Source: Variovorax ginsengisoli
GTDB lineage: Bacteria; Pseudomonadota; Gammaproteobacteria; Burkholderiales; Burkholderiaceae_C
Reading direction: 5' to 3'
DNA length: 64,000 bases
Assembly (NCBI RefSeq): GCF_030811835.1
Contig: NZ_JAUSRO010000007.1
Span: 1 to 64,000, forward strand
Shown here piece after piece: positions 34,457 through 45,225 of the stretch. The notes below the pieces were generated by a model. It worked only from the letters and a program-made list of their open reading frames with translations, did not search any database and was not told the DNA's origin. Position numbers and translations under genes: made by a program. The first letter of the stretch is position 1; each line of letters starts with the position of its first letter.

Positions 34457-34726
34457 ATGAGAAAATCCGTCTTTATTATTTTTTGCGCGTTATTTGCCTT
34501 CGGGTGTCAGAAGCCTGCTGGGAGGTGGAGGGCACTTGAGGATATGCCTGTTTTTAGCGACGCAAATGAAGCAGATCAAATTAAATTCACTGTTAAAAAA
34601 GGTGATATCTGCGCCCTGGGCCAAGAGCGAGTTGTAAAAATCTTCATGTACAAAGAAATCGCGTGCGACCAAGGCAATGGATGGATTATGTATAGCAACG
34701 GCTATCCTTTTGAGAAATTAGAATAA
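34457..34726 (+). CDS. Small lipoprotein, candidate immunity protein
   Basis: The 89-residue product has a lipoprotein signal peptide (MRKSVFIIFCALFAFGC, lipobox FAFGC), so the mature protein is predicted to be a periplasmic or membrane-anchored lipoprotein. The remainder (PVFSDANEADQIKFTVKKGD and EIACDQGNGWIMYSNGYPF) resembles an SH3-like beta domain. I use ATG 34457; a TTG at 34442 would extend it by five residues. It follows the effector-like gene by 115 nt on the same strand, the usual place for a cognate immunity gene against a periplasmic hydrolase (inference). Confidence 0.6.
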   Translation: MRKSVFIIFCALFAFGCQKPAGRWRALEDMPVFSDANEADQIKFTVKKGDICALGQERVVKIFMYKEIACDQGNGWIMYSNGYPFEKLE

Positions 34727-34782
34727 TAAGTATTTTTTTGGCAATTAAGGATGCTGGTGTGGGTTTTATGTAAAGGGTAAAA

Positions 34783-35175
34783 TTGAACGATTTTGGAGAT
34801 TGGTTTTGCAAAATTTTGAGCCCGGCCGTTAGGGTGGTTGCCTTCGTTTCGGTTCTTATTTGTTTTATTTTTAGGCTGTGAGTCATTCATCCTTGGGCGC
34901 CAAAATACATTGGCGAGTTTAAGTGGACTCGGGTCGTTGTCGTTGGCGATCCAAGCAAATCGCAAGGAGTGGAAACCAAGGTTTTTGGCTCCATCGAAAA
35001 ACTGCATGAAATATTCTCCCTAAGCGCGGGGGACTAGTGTTTTTATTTGACAGGTGAGGAATGGGTCTGGCGCGACAAAAAGGATCCGGCATTTTCGCTG
35101 GTTCCTATTTTTTGTCCTACGAAAGGCGGCGGGTGGGCAATGCCGCCTAGTGAGAGCGCCTTGAAAGCTTCCTAG
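34783..35175 (+). pseudogene. Decayed reading frame with two in-frame stops
   Basis: One frame of 130 codons from TTG 34783 reads as protein-like segments interrupted by TGA at 34879 and TAG at 35035, ending in TAG at 35173. The first part has a hydrophobic helix (VRVVAFVSVLICFIF), the second reads EFKWTRVVVVGDPSKSQGVE and the third EEWVWRDKKDPAFSLVPIF. The consistent frame suggests a former gene inactivated by stops, perhaps an extra immunity or membrane protein. No family recognised. Low GC throughout. Confidence 0.35.
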
Positions 35176-35277
35176 CCTGTTGAGCGTGGGGTTCGGAGCA
35201 GGCAAGCGCGCCGCCCCGAGGACGCGCCGTCCAAGAGACCCCGGTTAATCCCAACCAACCAAAGCTTCGCGTTTCAT

Positions 35278-35305
35278 GGTTCAGCCCGCTTGAGTGGGAT
35301 GAACC
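35278..35305 (+). terminator. Stem-loop between the decayed frame and the heat-shock genes
   Basis: Arms GGTTCAGCCC and GGGATGAACC (one mismatch) flank an 8-nt loop. It lies upstream of the sigma-32-type promoter and could isolate the heat-shock operon. No U-run follows. Confidence 0.35.
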
Positions 35306-35332
35306 GCGCCTGAAAAAAGCGAAATCTCCGCT

Positions 35333-35361
35333 CTTGAAGTCGACGAGGGCGTGCCCTATGT
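35333..35361 (+). promoter_or_regulatory. Sigma-32 (RpoH)-type promoter for the hsp20 pair
   Basis: A -35 box CTTGAA (35333-35338) and -10 box CCCTATGT (35354-35361) are separated by 15 nt, close to the RpoH consensus CTTGAA / CCCCATnT. It lies about 70 nt before the first Hsp20 start. A perfect 9-bp inverted repeat, CGAGGGCGT/ACGCCCTCG at 35344-35370, overlaps the -10 box and may be an operator or a transcript hairpin. Confidence 0.65.
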
Positions 35362-35394
35362 ACGCCCTCGGAAGCGCTGGACACGCCTCCGGCG

Positions 35395-35423
35395 CCTCCT
35401 TCGATTCAACGCATCAATGGAGG
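35395..35423 (+). promoter_or_regulatory. Possible RNA thermometer sequestering the hsp20 Shine-Dalgarno
   Basis: The ribosome-binding site GGAGG (35419-35423) is exactly complementary to CCTCC at 35395-35399, with the pairing extended by TT/AA across a single bulge. A second CCTCC is at 35386-35390. A small hairpin that melts on heating is common before hsp20 genes of proteobacteria. This is inference from pairing only. Confidence 0.45.
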
Positions 35424-35431
35424 TTATCGCC

Positions 35432-35869
35432 ATGTACCGATCGCTTTTTCCGCGCGACATGTTCGCCGAACTCGATCGCCTGCAACGCGACATGCAGCAG
35501 GCCTTCGATCTGTCGCCCACCATCCGCGGCATCGGCCGCAACGGCTTCCCGGCCATCAACGTCGGGGGCACGCCGCAGTCCATTGAGGTCTTCGCCTTCG
35601 CGCCCGGCGTCGATCCGACCAGGCTGGAGGTCAACCTCGAACGCGGCCTGCTGACCATCGCCGGTGAGCGCAAGGCCGACCTGCCGAAGCCCGAAGACAA
35701 GGCCGCCGTGCACATCAACGAGCGCTTCGAAGGCAGCTTCCGCCGCGTGCTCACGCTGCCCGACGATGCCGACCCGGACGCGGTCGACGCCAAGTACCGC
35801 GACGGCGTGCTGCACATCAGCATCCAGCGGCGCGCATCGGCCCAGCCGCGGCGCATCGCCGTCCAGTGA
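35432..35869 (+). CDS. Small heat-shock protein Hsp20, first of a pair
   Basis: The 145-residue protein begins MYRSLFPRDMFAELDRLQRDMQQ and carries an alpha-crystallin domain (about 45-140): SIEVFAFAPGVDPTRLEVNLERGLLTIAGERKAD, RFEGSFRRVLTLPDDADPD and YRDGVLHISIQRR. It is an ATP-independent holdase that binds unfolding proteins in the cytoplasm. The start is set by GGAGG 8 nt upstream; an in-frame ATG at 35417 overlaps that site. The second Hsp20 gene follows 35 nt later, and such pairs often form mixed oligomers. Confidence 0.92.
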   Translation: MYRSLFPRDMFAELDRLQRDMQQAFDLSPTIRGIGRNGFPAINVGGTPQSIEVFAFAPGVDPTRLEVNLERGLLTIAGERKADLPKPEDKAAVHINERFEGSFRRVLTLPDDADPDAVDAKYRDGVLHISIQRRASAQPRRIAVQ

Positions 35870-35904
35870 TTTTCAACATCGACACCGCAAGAAAGGAGTG
35901 CATC

Positions 35905-36327
35905 GTGAACACCCATCAGACACCTGCCACCACCCGCGGCGCGTCGAACACGCCGACCGCAACGCAGCAAGCCCAGGCACGGTCGCGCTACAGCGACGCC
36001 GCGCTCACGCCGCCGGTCGACGTCATCGAAGACAGCGGCGGCATCACGCTCTACGCCGACCTGCCGGGCGTGTCGCGCGAGAAGCTGCAACTGAACGTCG
36101 AGGCCGACACGCTGACCATCGAGGCCGAGTCGGCGCTCCCGTCGCCCGAAGGCCTGCAGTCGAGCCATACCGAAGTTGGCCTGGCGCGCTTCCGCCGCGT
36201 CTTCACGCTGAGCAAGGAGCTCGACACCGAGCAGGTGTCGGCCGAGTTCGCGCAGGGCGTGCTGCGGCTGCGCATCCCGAAGGCGCAGCATGCGCAGCCG
36301 CGCCGGGTCGAAGTGAAGGTGGCCTGA
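35905..36327 (+). CDS. Small heat-shock protein Hsp20, second of a pair
   Basis: The 140-residue protein has a Ser/Thr/Gln/Ala-rich N-terminal arm and an alpha-crystallin domain (about 36-140): PPVDVIEDSGGITLYADLPGVSREKLQLNVEADTLTIEAE, RFRRVFTLSKELDTEQV and FAQGVLRLRIPKAQHAQPRRVEV. It starts with GTG at 35905, supported by AAAGGAG nearby upstream; this avoids a start inside the previous gene. Cotranscription with the first Hsp20 from the sigma-32-type promoter is likely. Confidence 0.88.
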   Translation: MNTHQTPATTRGASNTPTATQQAQARSRYSDAALTPPVDVIEDSGGITLYADLPGVSREKLQLNVEADTLTIEAESALPSPEGLQSSHTEVGLARFRRVFTLSKELDTEQVSAEFAQGVLRLRIPKAQHAQPRRVEVKVA

Positions 36328-36331
36328 GGCC

Positions 36332-36625
36332 CTACTTCAGTTCGATCTCCACGAAGACGAACTCGTGGTCGTTGGCGTTGATCACGTTGTGCTCGACGCC
36401 CGTGAGCCGCGTGTACGACACGCCGGCGGTCAGGGGGCTGCGAACCTCGCCGTTCGGCGTTTCCAGCAGCAGCGTGCCGGTGGTCATGGGCACCACGACG
36501 TAGTCCATGCCGTGGCGGTGGTAGCCGGTTTCCGCGCCGGGCGGGAAGCGCCATTCGGTGACCTTGACGCGGTCGTTGTCGATCTGGACGGTGGGGATGG
36601 CGGTGGGGCGGGTCATGCGCGTCAT
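36332..36625 (-). CDS. Small cupin-domain protein
   Basis: The 97-residue product is a single-domain cupin: WRFPPGAETGYHRHGMDYVVVPMTTGTLLLETPNGE holds motif 1 with two His, and YTRLTGVEHNVINANDHEFVFVEIELK holds motif 2. Small cupins of this type bind a metal and may act as isomerases or dioxygenase-like enzymes, or only bind ligand. ATG 36625 or 36616 are both plausible starts; the upstream part of the frame does not look coding. It converges with the Hsp20 pair. Confidence 0.72.
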   Translation of the reverse strand: MTRMTRPTAIPTVQIDNDRVKVTEWRFPPGAETGYHRHGMDYVVVPMTTGTLLLETPNGEVRSPLTAGVSYTRLTGVEHNVINANDHEFVFVEIELK

Positions 36626-36720
36626 CGTGCAAGGGGCATGCCCGCCGCGGCACGCGGCGCATCGACCCGACATGTCATGCGCTGGACCCAGCGCGCCGAA
36701 CCTTCCTTCCGCCCGTCAAC

Positions 36721-37032
36721 TCATTCAAGCATCGGCGTCTGCCACCCGAGCAGTTCAGCCAGGCGCAGCACGATCCAACGCGCCTCGGCCGTCGACACGC
36801 CGGCGTCCGGCGAGCGCAGGCCGGCGTGGATGCGCTGCAGCACCTCGTCTTCCGACGGCACTTCGACATGCGCCAGGATCCGTGCCTGCTCGATCAGGTG
36901 GGTGGCCAGGTCCTCGCAGACCTCGTAGCGCGCACGCACGGTGCCGATGGGTTCGCGCAGGCGCTGCTGGCGGGCATCGGTGTAGAGCGCGAAGAAGGAG
37001 GCAGGGATATCGATCTGGTAGTCGTCGGACAT
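36721..37032 (-). CDS. Conserved hypothetical protein, helical
   Basis: The 103-residue product begins MSDDYQIDIPASFFALYTDAR and is mostly helical, ending RWIVLRLAELLGWQTPMLE. No enzyme motif or signal peptide is seen. The compact helical pattern and clean start at ATG 37032 support a real gene. It is divergent from the hybrid sensor kinase, with a 242-nt gap that contains a long palindrome. Function unknown. Confidence 0.65.
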   Translation of the reverse strand: MSDDYQIDIPASFFALYTDARQQRLREPIGTVRARYEVCEDLATHLIEQARILAHVEVPSEDEVLQRIHAGLRSPDAGVSTAEARWIVLRLAELLGWQTPMLE

Positions 37033-37104
37033 GGGGGTGCGATCAGGGGCGTGAGGACTCGATGGTAGGCAGTCGCGCGTTCCTGTGCGCCCTGTGGTGC
37101 TACG

Positions 37105-37155
37105 GCGTGGCGTCTGCATGCGTTACGTAACGACGTGGCATCGCAGACGCCACGC
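37105..37155. repeat. Long intergenic palindrome with 13-bp arms around CGTTACGTAACG
   Basis: Perfect 13-bp arms, GCGTGGCGTCTGC (37105-37117) and its complement (37143-37155), flank 25 nt. Inside, ATGC and GCAT extend the pairing across one bulged base, and the perfect 12-bp palindrome CGTTACGTAACG sits at 37121-37132. It lies between two divergent genes, so it may be an operator or strong RNA hairpin. No known family assigned. Confidence 0.65.
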
Positions 37156-37274
37156 GCGGCGTTCCGCTGGCTGGGGCCGGTCGGAATCTCCTTTGCAATC
37201 AATCACTTGGCGCTTGATCCGGGCGCGGTGATGGTGGCCGCCGACGTCGGCATGCATGTTGCGGTCCACCGGCC

Positions 37275-40961
<3,687 letters not shown>

Positions 40962-42005
40962 ATGCACAGTGAAACGAACCCCCTCGCGAACCCCCTCCAT
41001 CGCCCCACCCTCCTGGTGATCGACGACGAACCGCTCAACCTGCAGGTGATCCGGCAGGTGCTGCATGCCGACTTCCGCCTGGTCTTTGCCAAGGACGGCC
41101 GCAGCGCGCTTGCCCTGGCGACCGCCGCACCGCCGGACCTGGTTCTGCTCGACGTCATGATGCCGGGCATGACCGGCTACGAAGTCTGTCGCGAGCTCAA
41201 GGCCGACGAACGCACGCGCCACGTGCCGGTGATCTTCGTGACCGCGCTGTCGCACGAAACCGACGAAACGCTCGGCCTGGAACTGGGGGCGGTCGACTAC
41301 CTGACCAAGCCGATCAGCGCGGGCATCCTGAAGGCGCGCGTGCGCACCCATCTGTCCCTCGTGCGCATCGAGGAGCTCAAGCAGACGCGGCTGCAGGCTA
41401 TCCGTTGCCTGGGCGTGGCGGCCGAGTACAAGGACAACGAGACCGGCGGGCATGTGATCCGCATGAGCCACTACGCCCAGGCGCTCGCGCTGATGGCGGG
41501 TTACGGCCTGCAGCAGGCCGACGACCTGTTCCATGCCGCGCCGATGCACGACATCGGCAAGATCGGCATCCCCGACGCGATCCTGAAGAAGCCCGGTGCG
41601 CTGACCGACACCGAGCGCGATGTCATGCAGACGCACCCGCGCATCGGCGCCGAGATTCTGGGCGACCATCCCTCGACCCTGTTCCGCATGGCGCGCGCCA
41701 TCGCGCTCACCCACCACGAAAAATGGGATGGCAGCGGTTACCCGAACGGCCTGGCCGGGGCCGACATTCCGCATGTCGGGCGCATTGTGGCGCTGGCCGA
41801 CGTGTTCGACGCGCTCACCAGCGCGCGGCCCTACAAGCCGGCCTGGCCGGTGGCGCAGGCGATGGCATGGATCCGCAGCCAGAGCGGCAGCCATTTCGAC
41901 CCCGAGCTGGTCGACCTGCTGGAGCGCAACCTCGATGAATTCACGGCGATCCAGGCGCGCTGGAGCGACGCCGGGCCCGGCGAGGGCAGTGTTTCGCCTA
42001 CTTGA
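40962..42005 (+). CDS. HD-GYP response regulator, putative c-di-GMP phosphodiesterase
   Basis: The 347-residue protein joins a receiver domain (residues 15-130; phospho-acceptor D64 in VLLDVMMPG) to an HD-GYP domain with H196-D197 in MHDIGKIG and HHEKWDGSGYP at 251-261. HD-GYP proteins of the RpfG type hydrolyse cyclic di-GMP. The gene starts directly after the hybrid kinase stop with no gap, so the two form a pair in which the HPt of the kinase can pass phosphate to D64 and alter c-di-GMP level (inference). Confidence 0.9.
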   Translation: MHSETNPLANPLHRPTLLVIDDEPLNLQVIRQVLHADFRLVFAKDGRSALALATAAPPDLVLLDVMMPGMTGYEVCRELKADERTRHVPVIFVTALSHETDETLGLELGAVDYLTKPISAGILKARVRTHLSLVRIEELKQTRLQAIRCLGVAAEYKDNETGGHVIRMSHYAQALALMAGYGLQQADDLFHAAPMHDIGKIGIPDAILKKPGALTDTERDVMQTHPRIGAEILGDHPSTLFRMARAIALTHHEKWDGSGYPNGLAGADIPHVGRIVALADVFDALTSARPYKPAWPVAQAMAWIRSQSGSHFDPELVDLLERNLDEFTAIQARWSDAGPGEGSVSPT

Positions 42006-42109
42006 ACATGCTGCGTTGACGGATAGGGCGCGGGCGCAGGGCGCGGGAAATTGGGAGTTCGCCTTTCTTCCCGTTACCGCCCTCCACGTTACCGATCTGC
42101 GCCGTCCCC

Positions 42110-43279
42110 ATGAAGCTCCGTCAACTGCTCGACCTCTGCCGCAAGGCAGTCACGGCCTGGATCGACGATTTCGCCCCCAGCATGGGGGCATCGATTTCGT
42201 ACTACACCATCTTCTCGCTGGCGCCCCTGCTGGTCATCGTCATTGCCGTGGCCGGCGCGATCTTCGGGCGCGAGGCGGTGCAGGGCGAGATCGTGGCGCA
42301 GCTGCAGGGGCTGATCGGGCGCGATGCGGCGGTGGCCGTGCAGGGGCTGATCAAGAGTGCGGACGAGCCGTCGAAAGGGCTGGTTGCGAGCATCATCAGC
42401 ATCGGCGTGCTGGTGGTCGGCGCAACCACCGTGTTCGCAGAATTGCAGAGCGCGCTCGACCGCATCTGGCATGTGCCCGAGGCGGACAAGCCGACCGGCA
42501 TATGGGCCATCCTGCGGGCGCGCGTGCTGTCCTTCGGGCTCATCCTGGGCCTGGCCTTCCTGCTGATGGTCTCGCTGCTCGTGAGTGCGGGCGTGGCCGC
42601 CTTCGGCGGCTGGGCCGGTGGACTGCTGCCGGGTTGGGAAGTCATGCTGATGGCCGTCAACACGCTGGTGTCGATGGGCATCACCGGCCTGCTGTTCGCG
42701 ATGATCTTCAAGTACATGCCGACCGTGCGCATCGCCTGGCGCGACGTGGTCGTGGGGGCGGCGGTGACGGCCGTGCTGTTCGAGATCGGCAAGACGGCCA
42801 TCGGCCTCTACCTCGGCAAGAGCGGCGTGAACGAATCCTTTGCGGCCGCGGGCTCGCTGGTGGTGCTGCTGGCCTGGGTGTACTACGCCGCGCAAATCTT
42901 CCTGCTGGGCGCCGAGTTCACCAAGGTCTATGCCCATGCCCACGGTTCGGTGGCGGGCGCCAAGGCCGTCGCGAGCACGCAGGCCATGGCAGCCGTGGCC
43001 GAAGCCGGCACCGACGCGGTGACCGCCCCCACGGTCGACGTTGCCCGCAGGGACGAGGCGACCGACGCAGGGCTGGCACGCACCGTGGCGGCACGGCGGG
43101 AGGTTGACGTGCGGCTGCATCGTGCCACCGCGGTGCTCACCCGCCAGGTGCTGCTGCTGGGTATCGCCACGGTGGCGAGCTCGGTGGTCGCGCAATGGCA
43201 CAAGCGACAACGCCGATCGGCCCGCCGCAACGTCAGCGCCAGCCGCCGCGCTGGGACGGGCCCCAAGCGCCAGGCGTGA
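42110..43279 (+). CDS. YihY/BrkB-family inner-membrane protein
   Basis: The 389-residue protein has about six membrane segments and the YihY/BrkB signature: MGASISYYTIFSLAPLLVIVIAVAG, STVFAELQSALDRIW-like ATTVFAELQSALDRIWHVPE, and LVVLLAWVYYAAQIFLLGAEFTKVYA at the end of the membrane domain. The C-terminal 100 residues are a basic, Ala/Thr-rich tail with another possible helix. The family was once called RNase BN but is now regarded as a membrane protein of unknown transport function. Confidence 0.85.
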   Translation: MKLRQLLDLCRKAVTAWIDDFAPSMGASISYYTIFSLAPLLVIVIAVAGAIFGREAVQGEIVAQLQGLIGRDAAVAVQGLIKSADEPSKGLVASIISIGVLVVGATTVFAELQSALDRIWHVPEADKPTGIWAILRARVLSFGLILGLAFLLMVSLLVSAGVAAFGGWAGGLLPGWEVMLMAVNTLVSMGITGLLFAMIFKYMPTVRIAWRDVVVGAAVTAVLFEIGKTAIGLYLGKSGVNESFAAAGSLVVLLAWVYYAAQIFLLGAEFTKVYAHAHGSVAGAKAVASTQAMAAVAEAGTDAVTAPTVDVARRDEATDAGLARTVAARREVDVRLHRATAVLTRQVLLLGIATVASSVVAQWHKRQRRSARRNVSASRRAGTGPKRQA

Positions 43280-43280
43280 G

Positions 43281-44063
43281 TCAGAACAACTGCTCGACGG
43301 TCACCTGCATGTTTCCCATCTCCAGGGGGCCGTAGTTCGAGACGAAGGCCACGTCGGCCGCATCACGTCCATAGGCGACCACGATGCGCCCGCCCCTCGG
43401 CTGGGCCTGCGTGGCGTCGAAGGTGTACCAGCGGCCATCGATGAAGGCCTCGAACCAGGCATGCATGTCCATCGGGTCGAGCTGGTAGAGGTAGCCGACC
43501 ACCACCCGCGCCGGGATCTTGAGCGCGCGCGTGAAGCTCACGCCGACGTGCGAGAAGTCGCGGCACACGCCGGCACCATGGCCGAGCGTGTCGAGGGCGT
43601 CGGTGGTGCCGTCGCTCACGCCGTAGCGGTATTCGAGGTTGTTGTGGATCCACTGGCGGATGGCCTCGACCTGGTCGTAGCCGGGGGCCGCGTTGCCCAC
43701 GATCTCACGCGCCCGCGCTTCCATCTTGTCGGAGGGGCAGTAGCGGCTTTGCAGCAAGTAGAGCAGCGTGTCGTCGGGCAGGTTTTCCACGGGCGTGGGC
43801 GGCGCGCCCGGTGTCACGCGGATGTATTCCTCGGTTTCCATGACCATCTCGACTTCGATGCGCATTTCGCCTTGGGGGATCTTCAGGCGCTGGCACAGGT
43901 TGCCGTAGCTGTCGACGTATTCGGTGGTGCGCACCCAGGGCGAGAGTTCGTAGCGCTCGCTGATCATCCATTGGGCCTGGCCGCTGCGCGGCCGCAGCAT
44001 GGCGATCGTGGGGCAGTCTTCGGCCGCCTTGACGGTCATGGTGCAGTTGGCTTTGAGTTTCAA
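43281..44063 (-). CDS. Transglutaminase-like Cys protease-fold protein
   Basis: The 260-residue protein has a bacterial transglutaminase-like N-terminal beta region (IAMLRPRSGQAQWMISE ... TEYVDSYGNLCQRLKIPQG) and a papain-like core whose triad is visible: Cys in GAGVCRDFSHV, His in MDMHAWFEAF and Asp in WYTFDATQAQPRGGRI. Members hydrolyse or transfer amide bonds, but most cellular roles are unknown. The start is a TTG at 44063 (MKLKANCTM), which matches the family N-terminus and has GGAAG upstream; an ATG at 44040 is the alternative. It converges with the YihY gene, separated by a single nucleotide. Confidence 0.82.
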   Translation of the reverse strand: MKLKANCTMTVKAAEDCPTIAMLRPRSGQAQWMISERYELSPWVRTTEYVDSYGNLCQRLKIPQGEMRIEVEMVMETEEYIRVTPGAPPTPVENLPDDTLLYLLQSRYCPSDKMEARAREIVGNAAPGYDQVEAIRQWIHNNLEYRYGVSDGTTDALDTLGHGAGVCRDFSHVGVSFTRALKIPARVVVGYLYQLDPMDMHAWFEAFIDGRWYTFDATQAQPRGGRIVVAYGRDAADVAFVSNYGPLEMGNMQVTVEQLF

Positions 44064-44242
44064 TTCAGGCTTCCAGTGGGATGAAGAGGATTCGACAGGG
44101 CGTGCATGTCGCGCACATGACGGCGACGCACGCTTCGTGCCGCGCGCACATCCTAGGCATGCCGATGCGGCCGTGCTGTAGGACGCCGCCACGGCACCCT
44201 GGCGTCGCGCGCATCGACTGCCTCGCCGCCCCCTGCGTACGC

Positions 44243-44881
44243 TCAGGTCTTCCAGGGCGGCCCGGCCACGGCCATGGCACGTTCGTAAGCCGGACGGGTT
44301 TCGATGCGCTGCAGATAGGCCGCCAGCGCGGGGTAGGCTGACAGGTCCGGCGGGTGCGGCAGGAACTGGCGCAGGGTGGTAAAGGGAAACGCCATCATGA
44401 GGTCGGCCGCGGTGAAGCGGTCCCCCGCGAAATACGCCGAGGTCTGCAGCGCGTTGTCGATGAACTGCAGGTGCTGCCAGGTGGCCGCGCGGATGCGGGC
44501 CATGCCCGGAGTGTGGTCGGGCTCGGGCAGCAGTCGCTCCAGCGTGGATTCGCGCAGAAGCTGCAGCATGAGGCTGCCTTCGGCGTAATGCAGCCAGTAC
44601 AGGTAGCGCGCGAACTCCGGTTCGAAGGGCGTCACTGCCAGCCGTCCCTCCCCGTGGCGCGCGATGATGTATTCGACGATCGCCCCCGACTCCGCCAGCA
44701 CCGTGTCGCCGTCGCGGATGACCGGCGCGCGGCCCAGCGGATGGATGTCCTTGAGCTCCGGTGGCGCCAGCGCATCGGGCCCACGATGCAGTGTGTGCAG
44801 CGCATAGGGCAGTGCCAGCTCCTCCATCAGCCAGATGATGCGTTCGGAACGCGAGCTGTTGAGGTGGTAGATGGTGATCAT
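44243..44881 (-). CDS. Glutathione S-transferase family protein
   Basis: The 212-residue protein has an N-terminal thioredoxin-like domain (ITIYHLNSSRSERIIWLMEELALPYALH, with the Ser region as likely catalytic site, then GRAPVIRDGDTVLAESGAIVEYI containing the cis-Pro and ESGAI glutathione contacts) and a C-terminal helical domain with FTAADLMMAFPF, the N-capping box. It is a cytosolic GST, probably glutathione conjugation or reduction. The ATG at 44881 gives a proper N-terminus. A bidirectional terminator lies upstream of it at 44955. Confidence 0.88.
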   Translation of the reverse strand: MITIYHLNSSRSERIIWLMEELALPYALHTLHRGPDALAPPELKDIHPLGRAPVIRDGDTVLAESGAIVEYIIARHGEGRLAVTPFEPEFARYLYWLHYAEGSLMLQLLRESTLERLLPEPDHTPGMARIRAATWQHLQFIDNALQTSAYFAGDRFTAADLMMAFPFTTLRQFLPHPPDLSAYPALAAYLQRIETRPAYERAMAVAGPPWKT

Positions 44882-44954
44882 GGCGTCGATCGTGCGTGTG
44901 CCGACGGGTCCTGTGTGTAGGTGAGGCACCGGAGATGGGTCGTCAACGCCATGA

Positions 44955-44980
44955 AAAAAGCGCCCCGCAGGGCGCTTTTT
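44955..44980 (-). terminator. Strong bidirectional terminator
   Basis: Perfect arms AAAAAGCGCC and GGCGCTTTTT surround a 6-nt loop, giving an A-run on one side and a T-run on the other. It ends the leftward infA-dbpA transcript just after the gene at 45018. Confidence 0.9.
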
Positions 44981-45017
44981 CGATTCTCTTCAAGCAAGGC
45001 GCCAGGCGCCCGGTGCT

Positions 45018-45188
45018 TCAGCCGCCCTTCTTGGCGCGCTTGCCGGGGTTCTTCTTGCTGCGGGTCGCGGTGCCGCGTTCCAGGCTGACCTTCTGGCCGC
45101 CACCGGCGCGGGGAATGTTGTAGCCAGCGACAGGCACGGGTGCGGGGGTGGCAATGCGGTCTGCCTCGGTGCGAATTTTCTTGGGCAT
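45018..45188 (-). CDS. Small basic hypothetical protein
   Basis: The 56-residue product (MPKKIRTEADRIATPAPVPV ... TATRSKKNPGKRAKKGG) is strongly basic, particularly at its C-terminus, consistent with nucleic-acid or ribosome binding. I do not recognise a family. The ATG is at 45188. It lies 37 nt downstream of dbpA and just before the strong terminator, so it is probably the last gene of the cold-associated transcript. Confidence is lowered by its size. Confidence 0.55.
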   Translation of the reverse strand: MPKKIRTEADRIATPAPVPVAGYNIPRAGGGQKVSLERGTATRSKKNPGKRAKKGG

Positions 45189-45225
45189 GAAAAGCTCGAT
45201 AAAAGTGAAAGGTACGAAACGTGGA

